The notes beneath the pieces were generated by a model that worked only from the letters and a program-made list of their open reading frames with translations, was not told where the DNA came from and made no database searches. Shown here in pieces: positions 34,242 to 46,289 of a stretch of DNA of 64,000 bases (position 1 is its first letter; each line of letters opens with the position of its first letter). Source of the stretch: Okapia johnstoni (taxonomy: Eukaryota > Chordata > Mammalia > Artiodactyla > Giraffidae); assembly GCA_024291935.2 (NCBI GenBank), contig CM044312.1:46630001-46694000 (forward strand). Direction: 5' to 3'. The translations under genes and the position numbers were made by a program.

Positions 34242-34360
34242 GGTGAAAGTGTTAGTCGCCCTGTCGTGTCCGACCCTCTGCGACCCCATGGCCTGTAGCC
34301 CGCCAGACTCCTCCGTCCATTGGATTTTCCAGGCCACAACACTGTAGTGGGTTGCCATTT
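34242..34360 (-). mobile_element. Bov-A SINE fragment
   Basis: Antisense copy: 'gttagtcgccctgtcgtgtc', 'cgaccctctgcgaccccatg' and 'actgtagtgggttgccattt'. Confidence 0.85.
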
Positions 34361-34640
34361 AAGTTAAAAAGTTAAAACAGTGAAGGCATGTGGAGCAGCA
34401 TGGTGACACCCCACCTGCCCCAGAGATGGCACTGCAAGTCCTTCCTCTGTCACACTTGACATAGCAGCACATGGGATGTCCAGGGCAAGTCAGGTGGGAA
34501 CCAGGTCTTTTTCTCCCATGGTTATTACCATAATCTGTGTTCAGTGTAGGTAAATTGTAGACATTGAGAAAGTAGAGAGGAGCGTAAGAATGTATAACAA
34601 TCACAGTTTAACATCTGAGGTGTTTTCAATATTTTTTGCT

Positions 34641-34657
34641 GTATATATGTATATATA

Positions 34658-34689
<32 letters not shown>
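34641..34689. repeat. (TA)n(TG)n(TA)n microsatellite
   Basis: 'tatatatgtatatatatgtg' continuing into TG and TA dinucleotide runs. Confidence 0.9.
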
Positions 34690-36909
34690 AGATTGGATTC
34701 CCTCATCAATATGTTTTGAAAATAGCATAAATTTCTAGGAAAATTATGGAACTGAAGAATTTTAATATTTTTAAAAGCTCTATTTTCTGCCAAGTTTTAT
34801 CCAGAAAGGTCAGTTACGCTCCCACCAGGGCTTCTAGGGGGACCCTCAGGAGAGGCACAAGGAGATTTAGATCCACTGAAGGGGAGAAAGGCTGAAGTGT
34901 CCTTCTTGGGAAAACCTGGAGCTACATGTGTGCTTGACTGTGTGTGTACACAGATGCCAGAGACCAAGCTTGTTCTATGCTGCTGAAATGCTGTGTTCTC
35001 TGTGTAGCTGAGGACTCTTTCAGAGAAACATTGTGCAGAACCAGGGTGGATGGAATCAGTTGTGCTCCTGGCCTGGAATGTCTGCGAGGAGCACAAAAGA
35101 ATGAATCGTGTTGTCGCTTTGGGGTTCTGTTGGTCAGTGGGGAGCCCACATTGCCCCCCACTCCTTCTCCATGCATTTTGTCTTTATCCCTTTATCCTTA
35201 GGGTATTTACTATGTTCAGGACATGAGCTGCATGCAGAGGGGTCTTTGAGCTGTAAGCACTTGGGCTAATAAGATCATAAGTGCTCTGCCAGTCGTGTGA
35301 ACAGATGAGGTAGAAAGGTCAGAGGACAGAACTTTAGGATGGGGGGCAACTTCAGTCTGGGAAGCTAGTAAGGGCTTCCACAAACATTTGAGCTGTGCTT
35401 TGAGAAATGGGAATGAAATGAGGAGTGCTGACGAAGAGAGGAGGGGAAGGGGGTGTTTAGAGGCAGAAGAATTAACATGGGAAACAACTGTACTGCTGCT
35501 CCTCTGCCCTACTCTATATGAAGTCTGGGGAGTTAGATGCTCATCTTCTCTCAGTTCTGCAAATGCCAATGCAGTGGTGAGAAGAGCTGATCCTGAGTCA
35601 GTGCCCAAGAGCCTCGTGGATGAGAGACCCCCTGCCAATAGGCAGGGCAAGGAATGAGACATGTCTGAAGGTAGCTGTGGGAATGAACAAGATGGCAGCC
35701 CTTGTGGATTCTGCCTGATACCACAGCGCACCAGCTGATTATGACCTCCTCTCACCAAAATCCAATCCAACAACCATGTAGTAAATAAGGTGAAATAATT
35801 ATACTAGAGAACACCACTGCCCTGCAGCCAGTCACTTCCCAGGAGAAAGAGTGAGACTAAAGAGTTAGGTAATATGACTACCTTTACCTCAAGCACCTGG
35901 TTAGGAGAAGCAGTTATGCATTTGTTCCTGTCCCATGCACCATTACCTGGTATTCTGGCCCAGGAAAGGAAACTCACACTTCCCTCATGGAAATCATGAC
36001 CACTAATTGCCACCCATGTCATTTGCCAGTCTGTGGTACTGAAACAAGCAGCCTCCATAGCCCAAGTTTCCTGCAGTTTTCTTTGGGCCTTAGATGGAGA
36101 AAGAACACTCCCCCAAAGCCCTCATCGACCTAGATGCAAACAAACTGCAGGAAGGCAGAAACTACTGGAAATTCAAGAAAAACAGAAGCAAAAGATTAAT
36201 GACAAGAAAATAGAAATGACCATGGGAAAGGGATGTAAAAACGGAATGAAGCCAGAGGTGGGAAAGAGAGAAGGCTTCATCCTCTTGGGCCAAAATTAAG
36301 GGTGTAGCTTATATTCCCTTGCCTCATTTTTTGTTTTTCAGTCAGTCGCAGTCTGGGTTATTGCTTTGCTCCCTCTTTTAACTTAGCTGATGTGTGAGAC
36401 ACCCCTAAAACAGTGTTTGGACCCTTGAGAGAAGGCAGCAAGACAGAGGAGCATAGTGCACCAGCTCCCGAGAAGCATGGAGGTCAGGCGCATCCAAGGG
36501 CAGGCGGGATACAAGAGCAGTGTCCTTGTCCAGCTTTCTCCATTTTCACATAGAGAAGAGAAAATATTTCTGCAAGCAGAGCTGTCCTCTGGACAAACTA
36601 GCTTCTTGAACAATCCCTTGGGCTCCTGGATTCCCGAGGTAACCATTTCATTCTTTTCCTACCCCCACCCCACTACCACGATGCCTTCTGACCCACAGGA
36701 ATGTATATGTGCACCGGGGTCACGGCACAGTGCATCAGGACACACTCATGGGACCTCACATCCCCATCCTGGGGTTTCATCTGGACTTTCCATGATAAAC
36801 ATTTAACCGTGTTCAGAGTTGGTGAAACCCTGAGCCACTTACTTGCCTGTGACACATTTGTGTTTTATGCTTTAATATCAGGAGCAGGTATACAAGGACT
36901 GAAATAATC

Positions 36910-36928
36910 TTGTGTGTGTGTGTGTGTT
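36910..36928. repeat. (TG)n microsatellite
   Basis: Short uninterrupted 'tgtgtgtgtgtgtgtgtg' run. Confidence 0.7.
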
Positions 36929-37771
36929 CAGGGACATATGAAGAGGGAATAATACAGGAAGTGCTTATGCTATCATATTTTTCAAGCCTTCCTTCAGAAA
37001 TAGTCAGTCTGCTGAGCTTTGGGGAAATTAGCATCTCATCACAGACACCGTATCTGTTTTTGATTTTTACTTTTTTTCAAAGTTGGATTTAAAGAGCCGC
37101 TAATGCTTCATGGGAAGGTTTGCCGATTTGTTTTCTTGATGTCCTCTGGACCCACACTTGAATGTGTGGGTATGTCTCAGTGTTTTGTCCCTTAGAGTTT
37201 TTCTCAATAGAGAATTTAGTGCCCCTGGCTCCCCACAGTCAGGCCTGCAGAGACACAGGTTTTGTGCTGTCTACAGAGACTTTGCTGAAGCTAGAGCTGA
37301 TGGTTAGGTGTGAAAAATACCAAAAGCCCCTTTTTCCTCATCTCTTTTCATGCCAGTGGGGGGAAGGGGCAAGCGCTTCCTCAGCTGGAAGAAAATACCC
37401 TACATTTTCCAAAAGGGCTCTGTGAACCGTCTGTAGGCTTTTAAGACTTCAAAGTGGTCTTCTGTGAACCACCTGCAGAACCAGCCACTGGGAAAGGTGT
37501 TTGGCAAACAAATAGGTGACACATTTGATATTCTGCCTGATTTGACATGAATTTGAAGAATATCAAAGACATGATCCTCCTACAACAACAAAAAAATCTA
37601 CACAGATCAGCAAAGCGGAAAACCCACCCAGACACCAGAGCTAGCCCTGACCTGAGGGCAGCCACACACCCAGTCGGCTCTGCAGCGGGAAGCACCTGTC
37701 CCCAGACTCGACTGACACAGAACTTGCCATTTTCCATCCAGTTATGCCACGCGAGAGGGTATTTCTTTTAC

Positions 37772-37941
37772 CTTGTATCTCTTTTTACATCCAGGAACAG
37801 GGCAGGCAAAAGGCTTCTCCTCCCCTCCGTTCATGCACATGGAGCTGAGGATGGCTTCAGAGCTGATGGCACTCTCTGTGGTCCAGGACTCGTCGCTGTC
37901 TGACTCCTCATAGTCCACCTCCTCCTCGTCGTACTCGCTGC
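37772..37941 (-). CDS. JAZF1: JAZF1 penultimate coding exon (acidic/serine patch and first half of a zinc finger)
   Basis: A 170-nt minus-strand exon follows acceptor 'gccccacag' and ends at donor 'gtaaaagaa'. After two phase bases (GC, completing Gly) it encodes SEYDEEEVDYEESDSDESW, then a Ser/Thr-rich stretch, then EEKPFACPVPGCKKRYK. The two Cys (C-x4-C) pair with the His residues of the terminal exon, so one finger is split by the intron. The acidic serine run is typical for JAZF1. The exons upstream (first finger, start codon) are not in the window; they must lie to the right, beyond 64 kb. In human endometrial stromal sarcoma the JAZF1-SUZ12 fusion retains the N-terminal exons and loses these two. 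Confidence 0.96.
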
Positions 37942-38929
37942 CTGTGGGGCCAGAGCAGAAATGCAAGGAGCGTCAGGAGCATCCCCGCAGGACAGGAGGC
38001 ACGGCAGTGAGGGGACAGGCAGCTCCGACTGCCCTGGAAGAGGGTATTTCAGGCACCAAGGGACTGCAAGGGCATCTAGTCCCGAGGACAGCCCTGAGGG
38101 GAAGGGTATCTGCTTTCCCATCAGAGAGACCAGGGTTCTTGGTAAGGAGGTAGCTGTGCAAGAACTTGAATGCAGTTCTTCAGCAAAGGTGATTGCAAAG
38201 ATGCTGAAACCAAATATAACCAACAACGACAGATAGACCCCCTGCCCCAACACACACACACAGGATACACATGACACTTAAATGAACAGAATTCTTTCCC
38301 CTTAGTTTCATGCTTTATCACCATAGTAAATACAAAAACTTGTGGGAGGGGGTTACATTTTACACTTACTAGGTATTTATACTTCAGTGGGAATTCATTT
38401 CAGATCTTTTTCTTTATAAGCTGAGCTGGGAAGACCATGAAGAAATGTGGCACTAAAGGGGGGTTACCCCAAGCTAGGGAGCAGGGGGCTGAAACACCCA
38501 GAGCTCTGAGGGCACAATATCATCATCATAAGGTCCAGCTAGAGGAAGACCCAATAATTACCTACCGCACCTGTCCTCAGCGAACAGCACCTGCCTTTCA
38601 GTACACATCTTTCCTGGGAGGGAGGGCTGGCTGAGCCACTGCAACAGAGAGCTCAGAGGCATGTGGGGATACCCTTGTACCCTGAGGTTAAGAGCTCTGC
38701 TTAGAACTGAATTAAAAATCTGCCTCACTGACTTCTGCTCAGCATGGAGGGGATGGAGAACCACTTCAACAAGCAACCCCCCCCTTTTTTTTAACGAGGT
38801 CTACAGCCATTTATGTGGAGTTTTTGCACAATACGACCCTGAAGGACATAATTCTACAGATCATAAACAGTGTAAAATAATATGTTGACAAGTTCTAATG
38901 CATTTACAAGCCTCGTGGAATAAATAGGA

Positions 38930-39140
38930 ATTATAGCACAACATTAATAAGAATTATATGGTAGCAATTACAGTTGTGAAATTCATCCCCCAGGTGTGAA
39001 GCTAAATTGCAGCAGGGGCCTGCCTGGGTGCTCACCGTGGGCTCCCTCTGCTACATCAATTATTTCAACACCAAATATTGGCACTTTTATTGGGTTTCAT
39101 TTTAATAGGCATTAATAAGATTGAAGAGCCAGTCAAGCCA
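38930..39140. promoter_or_regulatory. Repeat-free block, candidate conserved noncoding element
   Basis: A repeat-free AT-rich stretch with homeobox-type cores ('cattaataagaatt', 'ggcattaataagatt') and 'gggtttcattttaatagg'. Regulatory role is inference only; no alignment was possible. Confidence 0.25.
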
Positions 39141-39180
39141 GGAACAAGGACGCCAGCATGAGGCGAACATTTAAAAGGAC

Positions 39181-39221
39181 AGAGTCAGACACGACTGAAG
39201 TGACTTAGCAGCAGCAGCAGG
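39181..39221 (+). mobile_element. Bov-A2 SINE 3' end fragment
   Basis: Only 'agagtcagacacgactgaag' and 'tgacttagcagcagcagcag' remain. Confidence 0.75.
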
Positions 39222-39249
39222 AAGGGAGGAAGGGACCGCAAGGTGAACG

Positions 39250-39445
39250 AGGGCCTCGTATGTTTTAGGCATGTTAGATGCACCATCTCATTTAACCCTC
39301 CGGTGACTCTGTGAGGTGAGGATGACTGTCACTTTCGTACACACAAAGAAACTGAGCACCGTGTGGTTCAAGAGCTTACACATTCTCAATTAGCGATTAA
39401 GGGAGTCAGTTTCCCCCAGGTGACGTTTTCCTGGCCTCCAATGCC
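39250..39445 (-). mobile_element. MIR SINE relic
   Basis: Antisense MIR: 'caccatctcatttaaccctc', 'tgactctgtgaggtgaggat' and 'aaagaaactgagcaccg'. Confidence 0.65.
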
Positions 39446-40269
39446 AGCAGCTCTCTGGCGGTGGGGATGGGGGGAGGGGGGTGTTTCTCAACCTCCATGT
39501 TTCTGGTCCTCCACTATCTACCATTCAGAATTCAAAGCAGCCTATTTAGAAACTTGGGCGGTGCAGAAAAAACAACCAGGCAAAAATGAGGCGTTGGCAT
39601 TCAATGTGGGTTTCAGTAAGCCCTGCTGTGTTTGCCTGGAGACCCCAGGGATCAAGACAGCACAGGGATGCCACTCTGCCAAGGCCCTGAGTCGGTCTGT
39701 GAGCAAATCTCAAAATGTGTTTTTCAGTAGGGCACCGTTAGGACATTTTACTCTTAAACAAATGCCACATGCTGGTGTCCTTTAAATTGCTTGTTAGAAA
39801 ACTATAAATACTCTTTCGCAAAGCTCTTCCAGTAGGACTTGAGAAAGTGAGAATGACTAATTTACCCAACTAATTGGGCTAACTTGTTAACCTGAATATC
39901 GAGAATTGCACAACATTTACAACTGGGGGTGCAGGGGGTTGGGAAAGAAAGCCTCAGACCAACCGAGGGCTTAATGAAGCCCAGCAGAAGATCAAACTTC
40001 AAAACTCCTCGGGATCAAAAGGGGCCAGGCCCGAGAGATTGATCCTGTGGACACAGCTGCCTGGAAACCACGTGGCATCCTATCCCAAGTGTTGCAGGAA
40101 GGGGGACCACATGAGTCACCATCCACATCGGGATGCCTTTGTGAGTATAGGCGTGCTCACACACCACAGGGTCCTCTGGGTGCTTTGTGAAACTGCCTGC
40201 CTGGGATGGGAATTGAGAAGGATCTGCTTCTACTGAGTTCTGTTCTGTAACACAAGCTGAGCAGTGCAT

Positions 40270-40432
40270 GGCCCTGGGTTCATGCCTTGGCTGGACAGTC
40301 AGCTGAGTGACTACCTGGCCTCTTCTTTCTCTTCTGTGAAATGGGGGAAAGACTCTTCCCTTCAGTTTAATTCAAGGGTTAGAATTAATGTTGATAAAGC
40401 ACCTGGCACAGGAAACCATAGTGAGTGATCAA
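40270..40432 (+). mobile_element. MIR SINE relic
   Basis: Sense MIR: 'ttctcttctgtgaaatgggg', then 'gataaagcacctggcacagg'. Confidence 0.55.
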
Positions 40433-40442
40433 AAAACAAGAC

Positions 40443-40697
40443 AGGACCTCCCTGGTGGTACAGTGGATGGGAGTCTGCCTGCCAGTGCAGGGGACATGGG
40501 TTCCATCCCTGGACCGGGAGGATTCCTGGTGCCGCAGGGCAACTGCTGAGCCAGCGAGCCTGGAGCCTGTGCCCCACAGTGAGAAGCCACTGCAGTGAGA
40601 AGCTCGTGCACCGCAACAAAGAGAAGGCCCTGCTAGTCACTAGAGAAAGCTCTCGTGCAGTGGTGAAAATCCAGTGCAGCCAAAAATAAATAAAACT
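40443..40697 (+). mobile_element. Full-length CHR-type SINE
   Basis: Sense copy: 'ggacctccctggtggtacag', 'catgggttccatccctggac', 'gagaagccactgcagtgaga', ending 'gccaaaaataaataaaac'. Confidence 0.88.
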
Positions 40698-40904
40698 GAA
40701 GACAGTATAATATCGCTTTTGTAATAATACTACCCTATAACATTACATATAAAATGATATTTTTAGAAAAGCCTGTTGTGAAACCAAACAAAAAATAAGA
40801 AAATTCGGAGCTTTGGGAAACTGCACTAGAAAAACTACAAGAAGGATGCCATGTCACAAGAAAGCCATGGTGCTCCCTGAGGACTGTTCATGCAGACACA
40901 TCTA

Positions 40905-41115
40905 CAGGGGCCAGGCTAGGAGCCCATGTGATCCCTGGTGCTGCCACAGATGAGCTGTGTGACCCCAGGCAAGTGATGTAACCTCTCTGAGCTTTAGATT
41001 CCTCATCTGTAAAATGGACTGATACTACTACTACCACTTAAGGTTGTTGTGAGGACCAATTGAGTTCCTGCTTTTAAAAGGATCTAGAACAATGGCACAT
41101 CATAAGCATTAAAAA
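40905..41115 (+). mobile_element. MIR SINE
   Basis: Sense MIR: 'gagctgtgtgaccccaggca', 'cctcatctgtaaaatggact' and 'aggttgttgtgaggaccaat'. Confidence 0.75.
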
Positions 41116-41270
41116 AGTATTTGATAAATAAATAGGCAAAAGTTCACATGAAAAGTTTCATCCACTGTTCCCTCATGCTTTCTTGAGGGTACTCGCTTTT
41201 TTTTTTTTTTTTTAAACAGAGGAGGTAGAGGGTAGGGAATCTACTGTTCCTTGTATTCCTGTACGCCAAG

Positions 41271-41500
41271 TGCTGTTGCTGTTGTTTAAGTTGCTCAGTT
41301 GTGTCCAACTCTTTGCAACCCCATGGACTGTAGCTCACCAGGCTCCTCTGTCCATGGGATGTTCCAGGCAAGAATACTAGAATGGGTTGCCGTTTCCTCC
41401 TCCAGGGGATCTTCCCAACTGAGGGATCGAACCCAAGTTTTCCGTGTTTCCTGCATTGGCAGGCAGGTTCTTTACCACTGAGCCACCAGGGAGGAAGCCC
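41271..41500 (-). mobile_element. Bov-tA SINE, near full length
   Basis: Antisense copy from 'tgctgttgctgttgtttaag' through 'caggcaagaatactagaatg' to the head 'gccaccagggaggaagccc'. Confidence 0.9.
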
Positions 41501-42128
41501 ACCCCAAGTGCTACCCTGTCATCAAACAAGAGGAATGTCCCCAGCCATGAGATGAGTCCTGCAATTAGAGGGCCTCCTGCAGGTCGAGGGGCTGCTGTTC
41601 CAAAAAGCGGCACATACTCAGATGCTGGCATCCGCTTGGTGGTCACATCTAGAAAACTTGCCAGCAGGGCCCACAATGTCTGCAGAAAACATCTGAGGGC
41701 ACCAAACCTACTGCTCTTAAGCTCTTTTCACACATCTTTGAACCCTAGGAAACGCTAACCCTAAGTGAAAGTTACAGCTTTAGCTGATAAGTATCTGGGC
41801 CAACCCTCTCTGCTTTGCTTTACTCATGTGCTCATGTCTTTCCAAGGAGAAAAGTCCACTCCAACCTGGTTCGGTTTCAATCTTGGCTTCATCTGCCATC
41901 TCAAAACAAACATCTGAATGAAGGGATTCCCAGCACTTGTCACCCTTTGCTAGAGAATCCTGCCATTCCCCACACCATCCCTCATTTCAGGAAAGCAGGA
42001 TGGAGCAAGGCTGGCTCTCCTAGCAGTGGTCGAACAACTCTTGGATCCTATATCCCAGCCAATAAAAAACTATGGTCACTGCCTCCTGAAGAGGAGTGTG
42101 AGTGAATATACTGATTATAAATGACATA

Positions 42129-42327
42129 CAGACCCTGATGCTAGAAAGACTGAAGGCAAGAGAAGAAGAGGGCCAAGAGAGGATGAGATGGTTGGATGGC
42201 ATCACCAATTTGATGGACGTGAGTTTGAGCAAACTCCGGGAGATGGTGATGGACAGGGAAGCCTGGTGTGCTGCAGTCTATGGGGTCGCAAAGAGTTGGA
42301 CATGACCAAGTGACTGAACGACAACAT
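42129..42327 (+). mobile_element. BovB 3' end, sense
   Basis: It reads 'accctgatgctagaaagact', 'ggatgagatggttggatggc' and 'aagagttggacatgaccaag'. It lies only 64 bp from an opposite-strand BovB. Confidence 0.9.
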
Positions 42328-42381
42328 TTACTAATATATTACTGTGTAAAACAGATAAGCAAATAAAAGGATGAGGATAAA

Positions 42382-42391
42382 ATAGTTTAAT
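42382..42391 (+). repeat. Target-site duplication of BovB, left
   Basis: 'atagtttaat' matches 43193-43202 exactly and flanks the antisense BovB. Confidence 0.85.
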
Positions 42392-43192
42392 CAGTTCAGT
42401 TCAGTTGCTCAGTCATGTCCAGCTCTTTGTGACCCCATGGACTGCAGCATGCCAGGCTTCCCCGTCCATCACCAACTCCCAGAGCTCGCTCAAACTCATG
42501 TCCATCCAGTCAGTGATGCCATCCAACCATCTCATCCTCTCTGGGCCCCCTTCTCCTGCCTTCAATATTTTCCAGCATCAGGGTCTTTCCCAGTGAATCA
42601 GTTGTTTGCATCAGGTGGCCAAAGTACTTGAGTTTCAGCTTCAACATCAGTCCTTCCAATGAATATTCAGGACTGATTTCCTTTAGGATGGTCTGGTTGG
42701 ATCTCCTTGAAGTCAAAGGGACTCTCAAGAGTCTTCTCCAACACCACAGTTCAAAAGCATCAATTCTTTAGCACTCAGCTTTCTTCACAGTCCAACTCTC
42801 ACATCCATACATGACCACTGGAAAAACCACAGCCTTGACTAGACAGACCTTTGTTGACAAAGTAATGTCTCTGCTTTTTAATATGCTGTCTAGATTGATT
42901 ACAGCTTTTCTTCCAAGGAGCAAGTGTCCTTTAATTTCATGGCTGCAGTCACTATCTGCAGGGATTTTGGATCCCAAGAAAATAACATCTGTCACTGTTT
43001 CCATTGTTTCCCCACCTATCTGCCATGGGGCCGGATGCCATGATCTTAGTTTTTTGAATGTTGCGTTTTAAGCCACCTTTTTCACTCTCCTCTTTCACTT
43101 TCATCAAGAGGCTCTTTAGTTCTTCACTTTCTGCCACGAGGGTGGTGCCATCTGTGTATCTGAGGTTATTGATATTTCTCCTGGCAATCTTG
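42392..43192 (-). mobile_element. BovB LINE, 5'-truncated, with 10-bp target duplication
   Basis: The left end is the BovB 3' terminus ('cagttcagttcagttgctca'). Minus-strand frames encode [40 protein letters not shown] and MAESEELKSLLMKVKEESEK, i.e. the BovB C-terminal region. Frameshifts split them. Matching 10-bp repeats at both ends show one insertion event with 5' truncation. Confidence 0.94.
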
Positions 43193-43202
43193 ATAGTTTA
43201 AT
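43193..43202 (+). repeat. Target-site duplication of BovB, right
   Basis: 'atagtttaat', second copy. Confidence 0.85.
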
Positions 43203-44959
43203 AAATATACACAATAACGTGAGAAATATTTTACTTAGTAAGTGTAAAGATTCCGTATTTCCTTCCTCCACCTTATAGACTGTCCTTGTGTACCTACTCT
43301 GGAGCCCACTGCCCTTCAGGCCAGCTGGAGGGGTCAAAGAGGCCCATCACTGCCAGCTTTGAGACCATCACATTGAAGTGAGCTTTTGGATTGTTCCAGG
43401 GAAGAGGGATGGGGTGTTAAGGAATGCATATATTCATTCATTAGCCCTGGTCTTGACTGAGCAGGTGATCCCGGAGGCGCGTGTGAGCCCTGCCCTGTCA
43501 GTCTAGCAGAGGGGGTGCTGGGCTCCAGCCAGCAGAGGGAGGACCCGGAATCAACTCAGGCTCCTGGTTCTGGGCCCTCATCACCCAGAATCCATAAAAT
43601 GTTCATTTCTGCAGCATTTTCTAAAGAAAAAAATTATAAAGCATTTCCTCTGTGTAAAAGAGGAAAAAGACCCCCAACACCCATTCTTGTAGCTGGGAGT
43701 AATTGGGGCAGGTAGGTGTGAGGAAAGCATGTAAGTCGCAAGAAGAATTCACCCCCTGGGCCCAGAGCAGGTGTCTGGGGGCGGACTGGCAGGTGTCCTC
43801 CCAGAAGCAGGGTTGGGGAACAGTGAGTTGGTGAGTCGGAATTTTGCAACGAGAAGGAACTTGACAAGCCCTTGACCTGCACCCTCAAGTTAACGCTGCA
43901 GAAGTGAGAGGTGTTCAGTGGTTTATCTCACAGGTCTCTTTCTCCAGGGCTGCTGGCTGGGGACTCCAGCAGGGTAAGTCTATGCTGTGGCGCAAGCACT
44001 GGTTCATCTTCATCTCTCCACCCCTGCCCTTTCCTTTCCATAAGTCAGCTGTAAGCCTTGGCAATGCCAACTGAAAAAGACAAGTGCTTAAGCACAAAAC
44101 AGAAAACCTGCCACAGGCCAGCAGCTCTCCCCACGCTGACTCTCTTGAAGGTGTCTCCAGAAGACAGCATTCTCATGACTAAAGGGAAAGCCTGAAGGCC
44201 TTCAGTAAGAAAAGCAGATGAAAAACCCACAGTCGTGGCTTCTTTAGAGCAATGGTGGCTGTTCTTCCAGAAGTGCCAACCTTTCCTCTGGGCTACTGCA
44301 CCTGAGAAGGCTGACAGCACAGGGACAAGAACTGCAAAAACATTGCCCTTGTATTTTAAAACAAAAATCGACTGGGTGAGATTTCTGATTTGGGTGAACT
44401 TGCTCTCTTAGAAGAGAGAACACCTGCAAAGATCTGCATCCCAAGGACACAAAGGTCAGAGGACTGGGATGCTGGGGGGAACGTGCCAGGGGGGATTTAC
44501 AATGAGGATTCAGCCAAGCAATTATTCTGTTAGGATGATTACTGTTTTCACTGGTGCTCTGGTTACAAAGTCCCATGGTTTTGAGGCTCTGCCCAACCCT
44601 AGTTCTCCCTTAAGCACTTTCATTTTTACTGGACTAATGGGCACAATATGAAGCTTTGAGGGATGCACAAAGGCATGACAGTCAAAATGCCTGTTCTTTT
44701 TTTTTCTTTGATTTGGCCTACCTTTGCTTTAAATCATTTGTTCCTTAACTTCTAGCATATACTTCCATACCTAAACTTAACCTGTGCCTACTTGGATTTC
44801 TTTTAATAAAAATTGTAGCTACTTAAGAATGAGCAAATTTTGCTTGACACTTGCATTCTGGAACTGGAAGGAGTTGGGAGATGCCTTTATCATTTAGGTG
44901 GTGGTGGTGGTGGGGTGGCTCCTGTAAGCCTGGAGTGTGGAGACATTTTTTTCATGGAA

Positions 44960-45090
44960 CCAACTTCTGTTTCCCCAGTTTCACAAAGGGAAGAGTTGGG
45001 GCTCAGGAGGTGAGGGACCTGTCTAAGGTCACCCAGTTAGAAACAGGCAGGCTGGACTGGTACTTGGGTCTTTGGTTTCAAAGTTTGTGC
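44960..45090 (-). mobile_element. MIR SINE relic
   Basis: Antisense MIR: 'gttggggctcaggaggtgag', 'ctaaggtcacccagttagaa'. Confidence 0.55.
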
Positions 45091-45979
45091 CTTTTTAAAT
45101 TTAATTTTGAATGGAATATCCCTGATTGAGTGAAAGATGTGACACACAGAGCAAAGCCCTGGAAGCACTGGAGAGGAGGGGCAGGAGTCCAGCATGGGGT
45201 GTGGGAAGCACAGGGCTAGTCTCGTACACCCGATGGTGGGGCCTGCCCTCCTGGGTGTTAGCAGTCCAGTGTTCCAAAGAAAAGCCCCATGAGTTGATTT
45301 TGTCAGGCTTTTCTTATTCTTACGTATCATTAAACAATTTACAAATGACTTTCACCAATGTTGAGAGTTTCTACAAGAAAATTAATTTCACCTTGCCCGG
45401 TCACAGGTGGGAGTTGGCAGCCACTAATCTTTCTCAGGTTGAGTTTTCCATTGTCATCCTCCATGGCTGCACAGTCCCCACTGTGGGGGCCGGAGGTGGG
45501 CAGGACAGTGATTGACAGAAGTACCTTTGGGGGGTGGCTCCAAGAGCTCATGCCAGCATTTCATTTGAGGAAATGAGCAAACCTAGTGGACAGGATTTCA
45601 GAGGGCAACTGTATCCTGCAGGACTGCGGGAAGAGTCGGCCTGGGTGTCAGCTAAGAAAGTAAAACGCTGATTTCATGAGTTATGTGAAAAGACAAGGGG
45701 GTCCAGAGTGCCTGTGCACACTTGTATCCATATCCACCCACCTGGATGCATCCCCTTCATGGCCCAGGAGCCAGCTGAGTGCCTCATTCGCCACAAGGAC
45801 CACCTTACATCTAGCCCACTTCCCTCCGGACTCTGCCCACCGCCTCTGTCCCCTGCTCACCTTCTTACTCTGTGATGATGGCCCCAAACCCATTCTAGCA
45901 CCTACAGTGTTCTCGTTCTTTGTACTCATAAACAGAGTGACACACAGATAAAAACAAGTCAAACTCTTCCAGAAATTCA

Positions 45980-46190
45980 ACACGCCACAATTTTAACTCA
46001 TTAATATTCATGCACAAGTGATAACTGCAGTGACAGCAAACCGAAACTCTCTTGGGATGTCAAATTCTGGCAAATACATTAGCAAAGCGTTGCCTTTCTG
46101 CCTTGTAGAATTATAATGATAATTAGCTTTAATTGGTACCGACCCACTTTATATGAGCTGAAGCAACAACAGTCTAAATGAACTGGCAAC
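45980..46190. promoter_or_regulatory. Repeat-free block rich in TAAT sites, candidate enhancer
   Basis: It contains 'ctcattaatattcatgcaca', 'attataatgataattagctt' and 'taattggtacc', dense homeodomain-type cores in otherwise non-repetitive sequence. Function inferred only. Confidence 0.25.
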
Positions 46191-46289
46191 AAGTGATTAC
46201 AATGGAAGACACACTTGGTGGCTCAAGGGACCATCTCCAAGTCTCAAAAATTCTTGACCTCCTTGGTCCATCATCATTGTCCTAAGGGC

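Larger units (their letters stand above)
30958..37771 (-). other. JAZF1: JAZF1 last intron
   Basis: A 6.8-kb intron; donor on the minus strand is 'gtaaaagaaa' and acceptor 'ctccacag'. It is repeat-poor: an L2/MIR tail at 32100-32182, a MIR at 33585-33750, a Bov-A fragment at 34242-34360 and a TG/TA microsatellite at 34641-34689. The remaining sequence (30958-32099, 32183-33584, 34690-37771) shows nothing I can name; its short frames on both strands have no family resemblance. Confidence 0.88.

Noticed and set aside
35216..35773. 185-codon minus-strand frame in JAZF1 intron
   Set aside because: It is in the same strand as JAZF1 but has no recognisable domain, no paired splice sites I can defend and no family resemblance; GC-richer intron yields such frames by chance.
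39363..39785. 140-codon plus-strand frame
   Set aside because: It begins in a MIR relic and shows no domain or codon pattern.
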